From: Cristatella mucedo
Taxonomy: Eukaryota; Bryozoa; Phylactolaemata; Cristatellidae
Assembly: GCA_009760855.2 (NCBI GenBank)
Contig: WPIO01000132.1
Coordinates: 281,001 to 345,000, forward strand
Reading direction: 5' to 3'
Length of the DNA: 64,000 nucleotides
The notes beneath the pieces were generated by a model, which searched no databases, was not told the DNA's origin, and saw only the letters and a program-made list of their open reading frames with translations. A program made the translations under genes and the position numbers. Shown in pieces: positions 54,028 to 64,000 of this stretch. Each line of letters starts with the position of its first letter. Positions within the stretch are counted from its first letter, which is position 1.

Positions 54028-54660
54028 TCAACCTGCGCTTAACACGACGCATCTTTTGAAGTTTTTTGTAAATTGAAAGGAATCTCCTCGACTCTGTGCA
54101 CGGACAGAATGTATTTGAGCATGCTTTTCAAGAGCACTAAGTGTCATGTTCAGTGCATCAGTGAGAGTATCAAGGCTGTCGTTCGATTCTGGATGCAGAT
54201 CAAGAAGGCCTGCATCAAATATATATTTCAAAAATGTGTCTTGGTCGATGCTTTTTAAGTTACATCGCTGGACAAACTGGGCAATACCCCGTTAATACAA
54301 CGGAGCATGAACAGTAAACGAGACCAAGCGATGATCCGAGAGGGTCAGCGGGTACACCACGAGGTCAATGAGGCAGTGACATCCTTAGTGATAACGATAT
54401 CTGGGATATGGCCTCCGACGTGAGTGGAATGATTAACATGTTGGACCAAATCAAAGTTCTCCAGACAGTCAAGAAATGAGCGGACATGGCTGTTGCTACG
54501 ACTGTCAACGTGAATATTTAAGTCTCCTGCAATCAGTAACGGCCTGTCATTTTTAACTAATTTTTCATATATACACCTCAACTTATGCACAGAGTTTCTA
54601 TGCGTATGCGTATGAATATTCAAAGTAGAGGGATAGCGAGATTCGAGTACAATCAGCGTA
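54028..54660 (-). mobile_element. LINE family 1: endonuclease end and spacer
   Basis: The minus strand encodes LLIAGDLNIHVD and GGHIPDIVITKD (54345-54620), typical of the apurinic-type endonuclease of non-LTR retrotransposons, then a segment with LDTLTDALNMTLSALEKHAQ (54028-54231). The N-terminal part of the endonuclease is absent. About 600 bases that should connect it to the reverse transcriptase are replaced by the foldback. Confidence 0.75.
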
Positions 54661-54779
54661 TTTAAATAAAACGGTAAGGATTACTTTGTGACAAGCAAGG
54701 GCTATATGAAAACAAAAGCATGGCTATGTAGTATTGCTGTTACTTTGGTGCTATGGTTAGGAAGCAATGAGATTACTGA

Positions 54780-55215
54780 ATTCCGCTAAAAATGAGCCGT
54801 ATTTTCGGAACTTAGAACCTGGAATGGTTTGGGGAGAGAAACGGAGACAGAGAAATAGAAGTGACTGAAGATTGGAGATTGTATTGTTCACTTCGCTCGA
54901 CCAAAACACCCTTCAAAATCAACTCCCCATGGCTAGTGGAGTTCAGTTCTACATCGAAGGTACGTTTAACGCCGGATGACTCGTACAAGAAAAAACGCTG
55001 AAGGCTATGCCCAATAACGATCATGTAATACTGAGCGTCTGTCAAAAAGCTGGGTGACCACGTTGCTGTGCAGGCCCAGTGTCATTCAAAGTAAGCTCAA
55101 ACCTAGCAGGTGAAACGCAAACCCGATATATCCTTTCTAAAACACAGGCTATGCCTGGGTGCCTTGCATTGTCGGTGCAAGCTGCAGCACTAGGGAGCCC
55201 TTCAATCTGTCAGTG
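54780..55215 (-). pseudogene. Possible fibronectin-III-like fragment, frameshifted
   Basis: On the minus strand, a candidate acceptor (cactgacag, near 55203) is followed by an open stretch with SPARFELTLNDTGPA. After a one-base shift it continues ATWSPSFLTDAQYYMIVIG and then a frame ending near 54812. The Trp and Tyr spacing resembles a fibronectin-III domain. There is no complete domain, and a coding LINE or chance frame is possible. Confidence 0.25.
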
Positions 55216-55795
55216 AATTAATGCTGGCTAGGCGAACATGTGTTAGGGGACGTGCATTAGTTCTCAAAGGAAGCGCTTGATTATTTTCCATCCAAGCAGT
55301 TTAAAGCTACAAATTCCTTTGTGTCCAGCACAGACAATCTAGCCAGCACAGGCAATCCAAAGATTGGCAATTTTAATATGCACTGTCATCGCGGCAATAA
55401 GCAGCTGACAAGAGCCGCTGGCATCGCCGAATAATGCAGGGGCCATATCAACGGTCACATATTGAAAATGCTTGCGATTTGCAATTGGAGAAAATACGAA
55501 CTATCCAATCGACTGCCGCTGCCAATGCCGCTCCTCTTTGCTGGCGGATTTACATCGTAAAGAGCGCATTGTATGCTTGGGCTTGCTTCAATGTGCTCGC
55601 GGGCCTGTAAGACTTGCTGCGACAGAAGCTACACCATTCAGCCTCAGAGGACGAAGCATATCTATGAAGCTTAAAATCTGGGGTGCCATAAACATCTACC
55701 GAAGAAATTCGGGTCGCCGCCACCAGTGTTAATACTGAGCAGTTGATAATAACCCAAACCCTTTTTTGGCCAAGGCTGGTGAGCTATTATTAATT

Positions 55796-55842
55796 AAAAT
55801 AATAATAATAATAATAATGTAATAACAATAATAATAGCAGAT
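55796..55842. repeat. AAT microsatellite
   Basis: aataat repeats with small interruptions, probably a LINE tail, between the two fibronectin-III-like segments. Confidence 0.8.
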
Positions 55843-55865
55843 AGTACGTACCCAGTATCGCTTCG

Positions 55866-56309
55866 TTATCGTAGTTCAAATGCATTCCTAGATGTTATTG
55901 ATGTCGCTAAGATCTTTGAATTATGCATTAACAAAAGAAAAGCGCCCCCGGAGCCGCCGCAGGGACCCGAGGGCCCCGAGCTGAGACACTGCTCGTTTGG
56001 CTGGAGCTGAGAGCTGAGTACCCACTCGTTCGGTATACCGAGCATTGTCTCGAACCACTCAGCACGTTGCCCCTCAAACGTTACTGTGAATCTCTCTAAC
56101 TTGGTGGTCCTCAGGCCTGTTGTAACTCCGGCGGCCCAACTTAAGGCGTGTCTTTCAAATCCTTGCTCAATGTACAATAGACCCCTAGTAATAGGCGACC
56201 TTATTTCTGAAATGATCTCGACCTGCTCGCCTTGAGTGAAGCTTGGCTCAAATCGGAAAAACGGCCGACAATTATTGAGGCCACCTCGGCTGGTTTCTCT
56301 TTCTTTCAA
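55866..56309 (-). pseudogene. Possible fibronectin-III-like exon or gene fragment
   Basis: A 147-codon open frame on the minus strand. ALSWAAGVTTG, LERFTVTFEGQ and SSQLQPNEQC fit strand B Trp, strand C aromatic and the Leu-x-Pro turn of a fibronectin-III domain, but the usual Tyr after the turn is Cys. It sits between two LINE copies with no neighbouring exon that I can connect with confidence. It could be a captured host exon or the remains of a gene broken by the insertions. Confidence 0.35.
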
Positions 56310-56344
56310 ACCCCTACATCAATAAATTAGATGTGGAGTTCCTA

Positions 56345-59200
56345 TTAGCATGCCCTCGAATTTCGACTTCAAGCCATTTGCAGTACACTCGAAGCGATCT
56401 ATCGAATCTATTGCCTTGATTTCACCCGACGACAAGCTATCGATGGTGGCAGTAGTCTATCGCCAACCAGATACCAAGTCCTTCTTTATCTCAGATTTTC
56501 CTGATCTCATTTCAATTCTCTGTTCAAGAAATCGATCTTTCCTCACTGTGGGTGATTTAAGCATTCACTTTGATAACTCGCCTGACGCCTTCAGCACGAC
56601 TTTCGTGCACTGACTGACTCACTGTCTCTCCTGGCTCATGTGCACGGCCCTACTCACATCAAAGGTCACACACTCGACCACATTATCGCATACAATTGCA
56701 CTTTTGTCGTCACCAATTATTCACAAATACTGCTTATCTGACCACATGCAGATCTCATTCAGTCTAAAATGTGTGCCCTCCTCCTCCTCATCTAAAATCA
56801 CATGTGAATCGCAAAACTTCGAAACCCTTAAAATTGGTGCTGTCCGTGCTAGAATTATCTGCTTCGCTTCTAAGGCTCCTTCCGACCTGTCATCTGCTGC
56901 TCAATCTCCCTTCCGACCCGTCATTGGTAGAACGCTACAACACGAAATTAGCTGACACGTTCGACGAGTTTGCACCTCTGACTAGGCGCACTGTGAGCCC
57001 TCGCCCAGACGGCCTGTGGTTTACCACGGACACTAAGCTAGATAGGTCTACTAATCCCAAGCTTGAAAAAGCATACACAATTTCACGACTGACTATCCAT
57101 CAACAGGCATACGAGGACTACTGTAGTAATAATCGATCATAGTAAAGGCCAAGTCTAGCTCCCATAAAAAACATTGTTGAATCACAGATGCCAAATCCAA
57201 AAGCGCTCATGTCGACGACCAACTTTAGCCAGGCTTTACCACTCCCAAGTTAGCTCCTTACCTGATGATCCTTGCTATGATCTAGCAGATTGCTTCACTG
57301 GCTTCTTTGTCCAGATGACTGACAAGATCAGGGAGTCCATGCCTACGATAGCAGCATCCCCCTGGAATGATGTCCCTCAATTTCTTGCAACACTTCAATG
57401 TCTACATTCCAGGAGGTCACTAGTGACCTCGTCGTGAAGTTTATATTCCAATCAAAGAAGGCAACTAGTCTTTTGGACTCTATTCCTTCTGTCCTGCTTC
57501 TACGATGTATTGATCTGCTGCTGCCATGCATAACTAACATCCTTAATATGTCACTAGCCTCAGGTCATGTCCCAGCATTTCTCAAAAATGCTGTTGTCAG
57601 GCCACTACTCAAAAAAAGCAACAATAGACCAAGAGAGCTTGAGCAACTTCCGCCCAGTCTCCCTTCTACCGTTTCTATCAGAGGCACTGGAACAGGTCGT
57701 GACAGACCAGCTGAACTCATATATTGAAACTTCAAACCTTGCTAGTAAGTTCCAATCTGGTTTTATAGCTAATCATTCCACAGAGTCAACATTGATTCAG
57801 GTGTACAACGACCTACTCAGGAATGAAGACATGGGTACAGTGTCTTTGCTTGTTTTTTTTATCTTTCGGCAGCTTTTGATACTATCGATCCCTAATTCCT
57901 TCTTGAGCGCCTCTCATCTCATCTGGGCATTGCTGGCACTGCAATGCAATAGCTCAGGTCCCATCTCAGTGGTAGACTTCAGAGTATTGATGTGAATGGA
58001 CAAAGATCATCCGATGTACCTCTGAAATGTGGGGTACCTCAGAGCTCTGTACTTTGGTCCAGTTCTTTTCACGGTGTATACTCTTTCTCTTGCCAATTGT
58101 ACTGCCAAGTACAATCTAGGCTTTCACTTCTATGCGGATGACACTTAGTTGTACCTTTGCTTTGATTCATCCTAGCCCTCCATCAAGTCGAATTCTCTCA
58201 ATTCCCCTGATGCATGTATTGATGACATCCGCAACTTGATGGCAGCAAACATTATTAAATTGGTTAATGATAAAAACAAATAAATAATTACGGGCAAACC
58301 AAGTGTGATTCCGAAATTAGAATGGTTAACGCTCATTATCGGCTCTGAAATTCAACGTCCTGTTTAATCTGCATGAAATCTAGGTATCGTCTTCCAAAGT
58401 GACGTTCTCTGAGACGATCACATCAGCTCCACAGTCAAGTCTGCCTGCTTTCAGAAACATGGCATTGCTAAAGTTCGGGCTTGTTTAGGTAGGGATACTA
58501 CTTTTAAATTAGTCCATGCAATTTAATACATCCGGTCTCGACTTCTGTAACTCACTGCATGCTGGTTTACCGGTCAGTGCAATCAGGCGCTTGCAGCTGG
58601 TGCAACCTTCTGCAGCTAGGCTTGTCTGTCGTGAACATAGCACTTGCCACATCATACCACTTCTTACTAACCTTCACTGGCTCCCACTCAAGCAACGCCT
58701 CAACTTCACGGTTTCGTCACTTCCTTCTAGGTTCCTTCATTCTTTGGCTCCAGCCTATGTATCAGACGTACCAGGCTAAGATCGTACCATCGGCTTTTCG
58801 GAATCTAACTAGCTACGTATGCCTTGTACAAACCATAAATTCTTTGGAGACTGTGCCTTTAGTTTGTATGCTCTTAAAGCCCGGAACTTCCTCCTGACTT
58901 GAGTCACGACATCTGCTGACTTGTCCGCATTTAAAAAGACACTAAAACGCATCAATTTATTAGTGGGTCCTTGTGATTCGTCATGTATATGCTTGTGCCT
59001 GCTAGTACTGTGCATCCTGCCACTAACCAAAATTGCATGGCGACCCTGTGCATGTCACCCCTAATCATGTTATTCTTGTTTTTTATTTAGCATATTACCA
59101 CTAACCATTCGATCATGCTTCGTTTGCAGCAAATGTAAAGTGCCTACAAGAGATTGAGCTCTCTGAGGGTGCTATATCTTATGCATTATTATGAGTATTA
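56345..59200 (+). mobile_element. LINE family 1, longest copy (endonuclease to 3' end), inactive
   Basis: Segments in order: an endonuclease part with VAVVYRQPD and LTVGDLSIHFD (56350-56613); a spacer with LADCFTGFFVQMTDKIRES (57174-57437); NILNMSLASGHVPAFLKNAV (57398-57650); NFRPVSLLPFLSEALEQVV and SKFQSGFIANHSTEST (57640-57830); and the catalytic YADD at 58131-58142, followed at once by Thr and a stop. The C-terminal segment GLDFCNSLHAGLP and the 3' UTR end in attattatt at about 59200. Several frameshifts and stops disable it. Confidence 0.85.
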
Positions 59201-59209
59201 TTATTATTG

Positions 59210-60365
59210 ATAATACGTTTGTTTTAGCACCTCCAGAGAACCCAATTTTTTTCTATGCATTTTACATCGGCCGAAAAGGAAGCATGATCGAATAGTTAGT
59301 GGTTGCTCAATGACAACAAGCACAACATGTATAGAAGTAACGAGCAGGGGGTCAGCATGAAAACGTGGTTCGTGGCAGCATGCACAGTGTCAGCATGCAT
59401 TAGCACGTAAAGGACGAATCACATGGACACACCTAATGCTGGGATAGATGGATGCACGTTTTAGCTTCTTTTTAAATTTGGTCAAGTCAGGGGATGTCGT
59501 GACACCCGTTGGACCCGAGTTCTGTGGATCCATATTGGATCCATAATGTCGTGACACCAGTTGGACCCGAGTCCGAGGCTGTGGATCCATACGAACTAAA
59601 AATTCAGTCTCCAAAGGATTTGAGATTTCTACGAAAAATAAGTAAATAGATTCCGAAAAGCAGGTGTTACTATGCTAAGCCTGTTGGGGGAGTAGATCTG
59701 ATAGACAGGTTGGAGCCAAAGAATGAAGGGACCTAAAAGTGAGTGACAAAACCTTGAAGTCGAGCCGTTGTTTGACTGGGAGCCAGTGCAGGTCGGCCAG
59801 AAATGGTGTGACGTGGCAACTGCAAAGCTCACGAAAGACAAACGTAGCTGGAGAGTTTTGCACCAGCTGTAAGCGCCTGATTGCACATACCTGTAAATCA
59901 GCAAGCAGTGAGTTACAGAAGTCAAGACAGGATGTTACAAATGCATGGACCAATTTTGATGTGGTCTCCCTGTCTAAACAAGCCCAAATTATTGTAATGG
60001 TAGTAGCTTAAAGTAGGCAGACTTGACTAAGGAACTGATGTGGTCGTCTAACGAAAGGTCACTTTGGAATAGGACACCTAGATTTTGTGCAGATTTAACA
60101 GGATACATGCAGGCAGAGCCGATTTTGAGCCTTAGGATTTATTAAATGTCTGAATCAGGTTCGGTTTGCCTATATCTAGTAGGTTAGTTTTATCATCATT
60201 CGATTTCAGAGATTTTGCTTCTATTCATGAGCAGGAAATCATCAAAACATGCGGGAAGGAGTGTAGAGAATTTGACATACTGGGGACGGGAGGGGTCAGA
60301 GCAAAGATACAACTGAGTGTCATCTACACAAAAGTGAAAGCCGAGTTGCGAACAACAGTGTATTG
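59210..60365 (-). mobile_element. LINE family 1, 3' part
   Basis: Minus strand. It starts after the ttattgataat tail shared with the previous copy and carries the 3' UTR, then FVTSCLDFCNSLLADLQ, the RRLQLVQNS segment (59675-59953) and further upstream sequence to about 60360. The 59500-59590 area holds a local duplication of tcgtgacaccmgttggaccc-type sequence. It lies tail-to-tail with the 56345-59200 copy. Confidence 0.75.
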
Positions 60366-60990
60366 ACTACCATCGGGTTGTCAGTAGGCAGACTGGCAAT
60401 ATTGACAACTGCAGCCAAGCATGGGTGCATGCTGTGCAGCTTAAAGCCAACTAAATGACGACAGATTGGCAGAAATGGTTCACTGGCATCCAGATGGCTT
60501 TGGCTCTAATTATGCATCTATCAAAGCTAATTGATTATGCTGTCATGTCAGAAGAGTCTAGGCCCTAGGTCGAAGTCCATCCGGCTCACCACAAATGGCT
60601 ACTGGCAGCTGCAGACAGCCTAGAGGAAGGGTGCAGGGTGATCAGGGAAGTTCCAAGCAGCAGATCCGACCTAATGCCCAACCCCTCATGCTTGACCTCA
60701 GCCCCCTCACCAGCTGATAGACAAGATTACAGTGCAACAGTATGAAGTGACCAATTCTCATTCTCGAAAGCCGCACTTCAACTTTGGCCGAGCCAGATGC
60801 TGTGCAGCAGTTTTGCAGAGGACCAGCACAAGTGTAGCGGAGCAGGCCAGCACATGTTCACCTGTCACCCACTTATCCCCATGAAGTTGCTTTCTGCCCG
60901 AACCCGCCCTTCGACTGGCTGGGACTGTGCATCCGATCAGGATGTTGCCTCTGCAAAGTGCTCCAAGCAAGCAAGAAGTGTCTGCTGAGT
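60366..60990. other. No recognised feature
   Basis: Unique-looking sequence between a LINE fragment and the CTG tract, with no domain or RNA seen. A minus-strand frame running through the triplet tract encodes poly-Gln, but it has no flanking protein I recognise. Confidence 0.4.
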
Positions 60991-60992
60991 TT

Positions 60993-60994
<2 letters not shown>

Positions 60995-61035
<41 letters not shown>

Positions 61036-61037
61036 GC

Positions 61038-61134
<97 letters not shown>

Positions 61135-61195
61135 GCTGCTGACGCTGCTGCCGCTGCTGCTGCTGCTGCCGCTGCTGCCGCTGCTGCCGCTGCTG
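60995..61195. repeat. (CTG)n / (CAG)n triplet tract
   Basis: About 200 bases of ctgctgctg with rare ccg and acg interruptions, mostly near the 3' side. It can be read as poly-Gln, poly-Ser, poly-Ala, poly-Leu or poly-Cys depending on frame, so coding is not supported by openness alone. Confidence 0.95.
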
Positions 61196-61289
61196 ACGTT
61201 CAGCACATATCGAGCTTTGTAGAGCCAAGGTGATAGTGTGCAACATGCTTAATGTCCTGGCTGATGGCCTTAAGTGTGAAGATGTAATG

Positions 61290-62265
61290 CAATATATCTC
61301 TGCTACTCCAAAAAGCCTCGAGGACTAAATAGGTGCTACACAGGGGAATGGTCTATGGCACCCTAAAAGACTAAGCAGCTTTCGGTGCGATTACGGTAGC
61401 CAACAGACTACATCTCATGCCACAAAGAGAAAATGAGAAGAATTTGTGAGTCAGAAGGGCGGTTTAGGAAGTGAGTAGCGCGGAACCAGGAGCTCAGGAC
61501 GGCTGCAAAGGATCTGCTGCAGTCCACAGTCGGAGAGTGAATGTCGCCCATAAGAACTGTAGAAATAAATTATGTAAATAATAATAATGCATTTGCATAG
61601 TGCCCTCGCAGAACTTAATCTCTTTCAAAGCTTTTTACATATGCTTCAGCAGCATGCAAATAAATGAGTTCCACACTCCAATATCTGCAGACCTAAAGCC
61701 TCCAGTCACCAGCGGTCGTTAAGCTCAGTAGTGAAACAGCTTATTTATAGTCCATGGAACAAATGAGAGTATGAAGAAGCTGAAAGTAGTGCAGCAGTTC
61801 AGCTAGGTATGCTGGAGCCAAGCCACGGTAGGCCTTGTGAGTTAATGCTGGAATTTTGCTCTGCAGCAGTTTATCGAGCAAAAGCTATTGCAAATTCTTC
61901 AGCAAATGAGACATGTGGCTGAGCATTTGGGGGACTTCTTGACAAACCTTGCAGACAAATTCATCACTAGCTGAAGAAAATTATTGGCTTTTTTCTAGGC
62001 ATCCCAGTCAAAAAGGAATCGCAGCAGACCATCCTAGACAGAACCAGGAAGCAAGTTGGATTTTTAGCAAGCAACCACAGTAGATAGTTCACAAAGTTGA
62101 ACAGGGATCAAACGTGATGACTAGCTGTAGAAGCGATCTTCTCGATGAAGCTTTCAGACTTTGAGCCCGTATCAAGTAGGACACCCAAATTCCTAGCATG
62201 CCATGACACGATCACACTCCAGCATCAGCAGATAGAATATCAAAGTCTCCTACTCTAGCCGCAGG
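61290..62265 (-). mobile_element. LINE family 2, 3' part
   Basis: Matches 50065-51000: tctgctactccaaaaagcct, then cggtagccaacagactacat, and after an insertion ccaagccacggtaggccttg. Upstream sequence resembles 50600-50900. No intact reading frame. Confidence 0.7.
61571..61657 (-). mobile_element. LINE family 1 3' end nested in the family 2 copy
   Basis: aataataatgcatttgcat, then agtgccctcgcagaacttaa, flanked by aaataaat at 61563-61570 and 61658-61665, which looks like an 8-base target-site duplication. Confidence 0.7.
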
Positions 62266-62955
62266 CTTGGGTGCCCTGGATGCTCGTCGGGGGGGGGGGG
62301 CACTGACATGTCTTGCCTCGACGACTCGCTTCGCCTGGAGGCCGCCTCTGAAAAAGCAATGCATCAGTCGTCCACAAACGAGTCATCGCTGCTTTACTAA
62401 ATTTTGTCATTTCAGACGGGTCTATTGTGTCGGCATTAATTTGTTCTCACTGCAGCACAATAGACTGTGCTAGTGGAGAGCCAGTTCAAATCATCAAAGG
62501 ATGGCCGTTCTGAAGAGCTCGTTGCTTTGCTTAGATTCTAGCTATCGTCTGAGCTTCTCCAGCCAGCTAGCTCTCTCCTTTAGCTCTGTTGAGACAGCAA
62601 TCAAGCAGATGTGCTTGGAATTTCAGCAAAAGACGTCCGACCTCGTATTCCAAGGTGACCTTCTTCCGGGCTGTCACGAGGGCCCTCCTCTGTTTGATAG
62701 GCCATCCTGCCAAGACGCTGTTTGCCCAAGAATTCCAGGTAGGGCGAAATCGGGGGGGGGGGGTGAATACCGGGCATGTACAGCCAGTCTGTAGCGGCAC
62801 CCGGCGACCGGCCTTGAGCAAACCAGAGGGAATTACCCACCGAGTCTAGGAATTGCTGCACTGCTGCAAGAAAAAAAGAGTCATAGCTCTTATTTCTCTA
62901 ACCTCGACATTCATGAGCGTTTCCTGATTAATGTGAATTCACTTGCACATCTCTC
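62266..62955. other. Poly-G-containing stretch without a recognised gene
   Basis: Runs of g at 62289-62300 and 62750-62762, with short open frames on both strands whose translations show no domain I know. The minus frame with TCPVFTPPPRF-like sequence is probably an artefact. Confidence 0.35.
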
Positions 62956-62959
62956 TCCG

Positions 62960-63070
62960 TCGCAGTAAATTTAAAGTGCCTAGAAACAGATTTAGTTCCC
63001 TGGTGGTGTTTTAACAAGTGTATTATTAGTATTAATATTATATTATTATTATTATTATTATTATTACTAT
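62960..63070 (+). mobile_element. LINE family 1 3' end
   Basis: cgtcgcagtaaatttaaagt, gcctagaaacagatttagtt, then a long ttattattatt tail ending where the SINE begins. Confidence 0.65.
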
Positions 63071-63077
63071 AGTCGAC

Positions 63078-63250
63078 TGTCGTGAGGCATGATGGCACAC
63101 TAGGTAAGGCGGTTGCATTTCACGACCTCGGTCCCGAGGTCGTGGATTCGAATCCTTTGTTGGGCAATCTTTTATTGCCACTGCAAGCGGTGGTGATAGC
63201 TGTAAAGACTCTTCTGTCGCTACGCAAAAGAGGCTGTTGAATCAGGTGGT
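63078..63250 (+). mobile_element. tRNA-derived SINE, well preserved
   Basis: Box A tggcacactaggtaaggcgg, perfect stem cgacctcggtcccgaggtcg, box B ggattcgaatcctttg, then actgcaagcggtggtgatag and the end gaggctgttgaatcagg. It lies directly behind the LINE tail. Confidence 0.9.
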
Positions 63251-64000
63251 CTTTTAATTTTATTTTTTTTCGTGGAAGAGCCCAATTGGTTCCATCCAGC
63301 CGGCCTACGGTCAGGCTGGAGGGTGGATCTATTTGTCATGTCCATAAAGGTTGAGACCTAAACTTTAACAGTGCCTTTGAAACATTGACGTGTAGACATT
63401 GGGGTCCCGGATTACTAAGTTATTTCATCTCCGGACTGGGTTCGTAACCCAGGTCATTCGAAATACTGATCGAGATTTCCAAGTGGGGTGCGTTAGAAAA
63501 AATTGTAGTTCAATCTCAAGCCCGGTGAAAAATCACGAATAAACGTTCCTGCACAATAAGGTTAAAAAACACTCACCAAACGTTTAATATGACATTGATT
63601 ACGGAAGAGGATGTAATGGCACTTGGTGCAAAGCCCCTTCGAGGCTCAATTTAGCGCCTAATATAAGTATGTATGATATGAATATATATGTATGAATATA
63701 TGAATATATGTATGAGTAATTGTGCCTGCTGGTGCTCGATTTGGAGACCTGCGACGGCTGATCCATTCAAAGGCTACATTAAGCCCGAATTCTCGCGATG
63801 CTCCTATAAGCTCATAGAGTTCGGTTCGTAAACTGCAACAGCGTTACTCATGCGAGTCGTCTTTTCCTCAATCGGGGTGTTCAAAACCTGGATCGTTCAC
63901 TACTCGAGGCATTCATTGTCAGGTACTCCCCTAGGCGTCTTCAATAAATTCCCGACTCAGGTGCAAGTACACTCGCTGCAATCGCCGTGACCCTATTTTA
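63251..64000. other. No recognised gene
   Basis: Mixed-composition sequence with a tatgaatata repeat near 63660-63715. No domain or structured RNA was recognised. Confidence 0.4.

Noticed and set aside
60758-61246. Poly-Gln protein of 162 codons on the minus strand
   Set aside because: Openness is caused by the triplet tract. The non-repeat ends show no known domain, no splice sites stood out, and other frames are equally open.

Overview
The window is metazoan nuclear DNA, almost certainly from an invertebrate. It has spliced GT-AG and GC-AG introns, extracellular domains (MAM, SEA, EGF) on phase 1-1 exons, tRNA-derived SINEs, decayed non-LTR retrotransposons, and long microsatellites of TC, TG, TA and CTG. 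I could not fix the phylum from sequence alone, and nothing bacterial or viral was recognised.

One large plus-strand gene dominates positions 3333-45616. Exon 1 (3333-3408) encodes a signal peptide. A 6-kb intron follows, then a tandem array of eight units (9395-34566). Each unit spells one complete MAM domain on three exons, here called A (51-54 codons), B (69) and C (61). Six of the eight are followed by an intact Thr-rich linker exon D of 36 codons; unit 7 keeps only a damaged remnant. Two 34-codon linker exons follow unit 8. Next come a Ser/Thr-rich mucin-like exon ending in an EGF module (39716-40600), two SEA exons carrying a Gly-Ser self-cleavage motif (40865-40977 and 41878-42187), a second EGF exon (44760-44942), and a last exon with one transmembrane helix and a cytoplasmic tail (45102-45616). 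All joins keep frame. Leaving out the damaged unit-7 linker, the spliced product is 2,428 codons. The predicted protein is a type I, probably SEA-cleaved, MAM-array transmembrane mucin.

The array copies introns as well as exons, with a period of about 3.2-3.7 kb. Units 2-3 and 6-7 form a recent block duplication, and unit 1 resembles unit 5 around the linker exon. SINEs occupy introns in the first half (units 1, 2 and upstream of 3), while the matching sites in the second half are empty. Exon A uses a GC donor in units 1-6 and a GT donor in units 7-8.

The rest (1-3300 and 45617-64000) is repeat-rich. It holds two LINE families, each with several broken copies, a foldback of LINE 3' ends, SINEs, and a GC-rich island near 48.1-49.2 kb. 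A minus-strand stretch at 54.8-56.3 kb reads like decayed fibronectin-III sequence. I found no other intact protein-coding gene.
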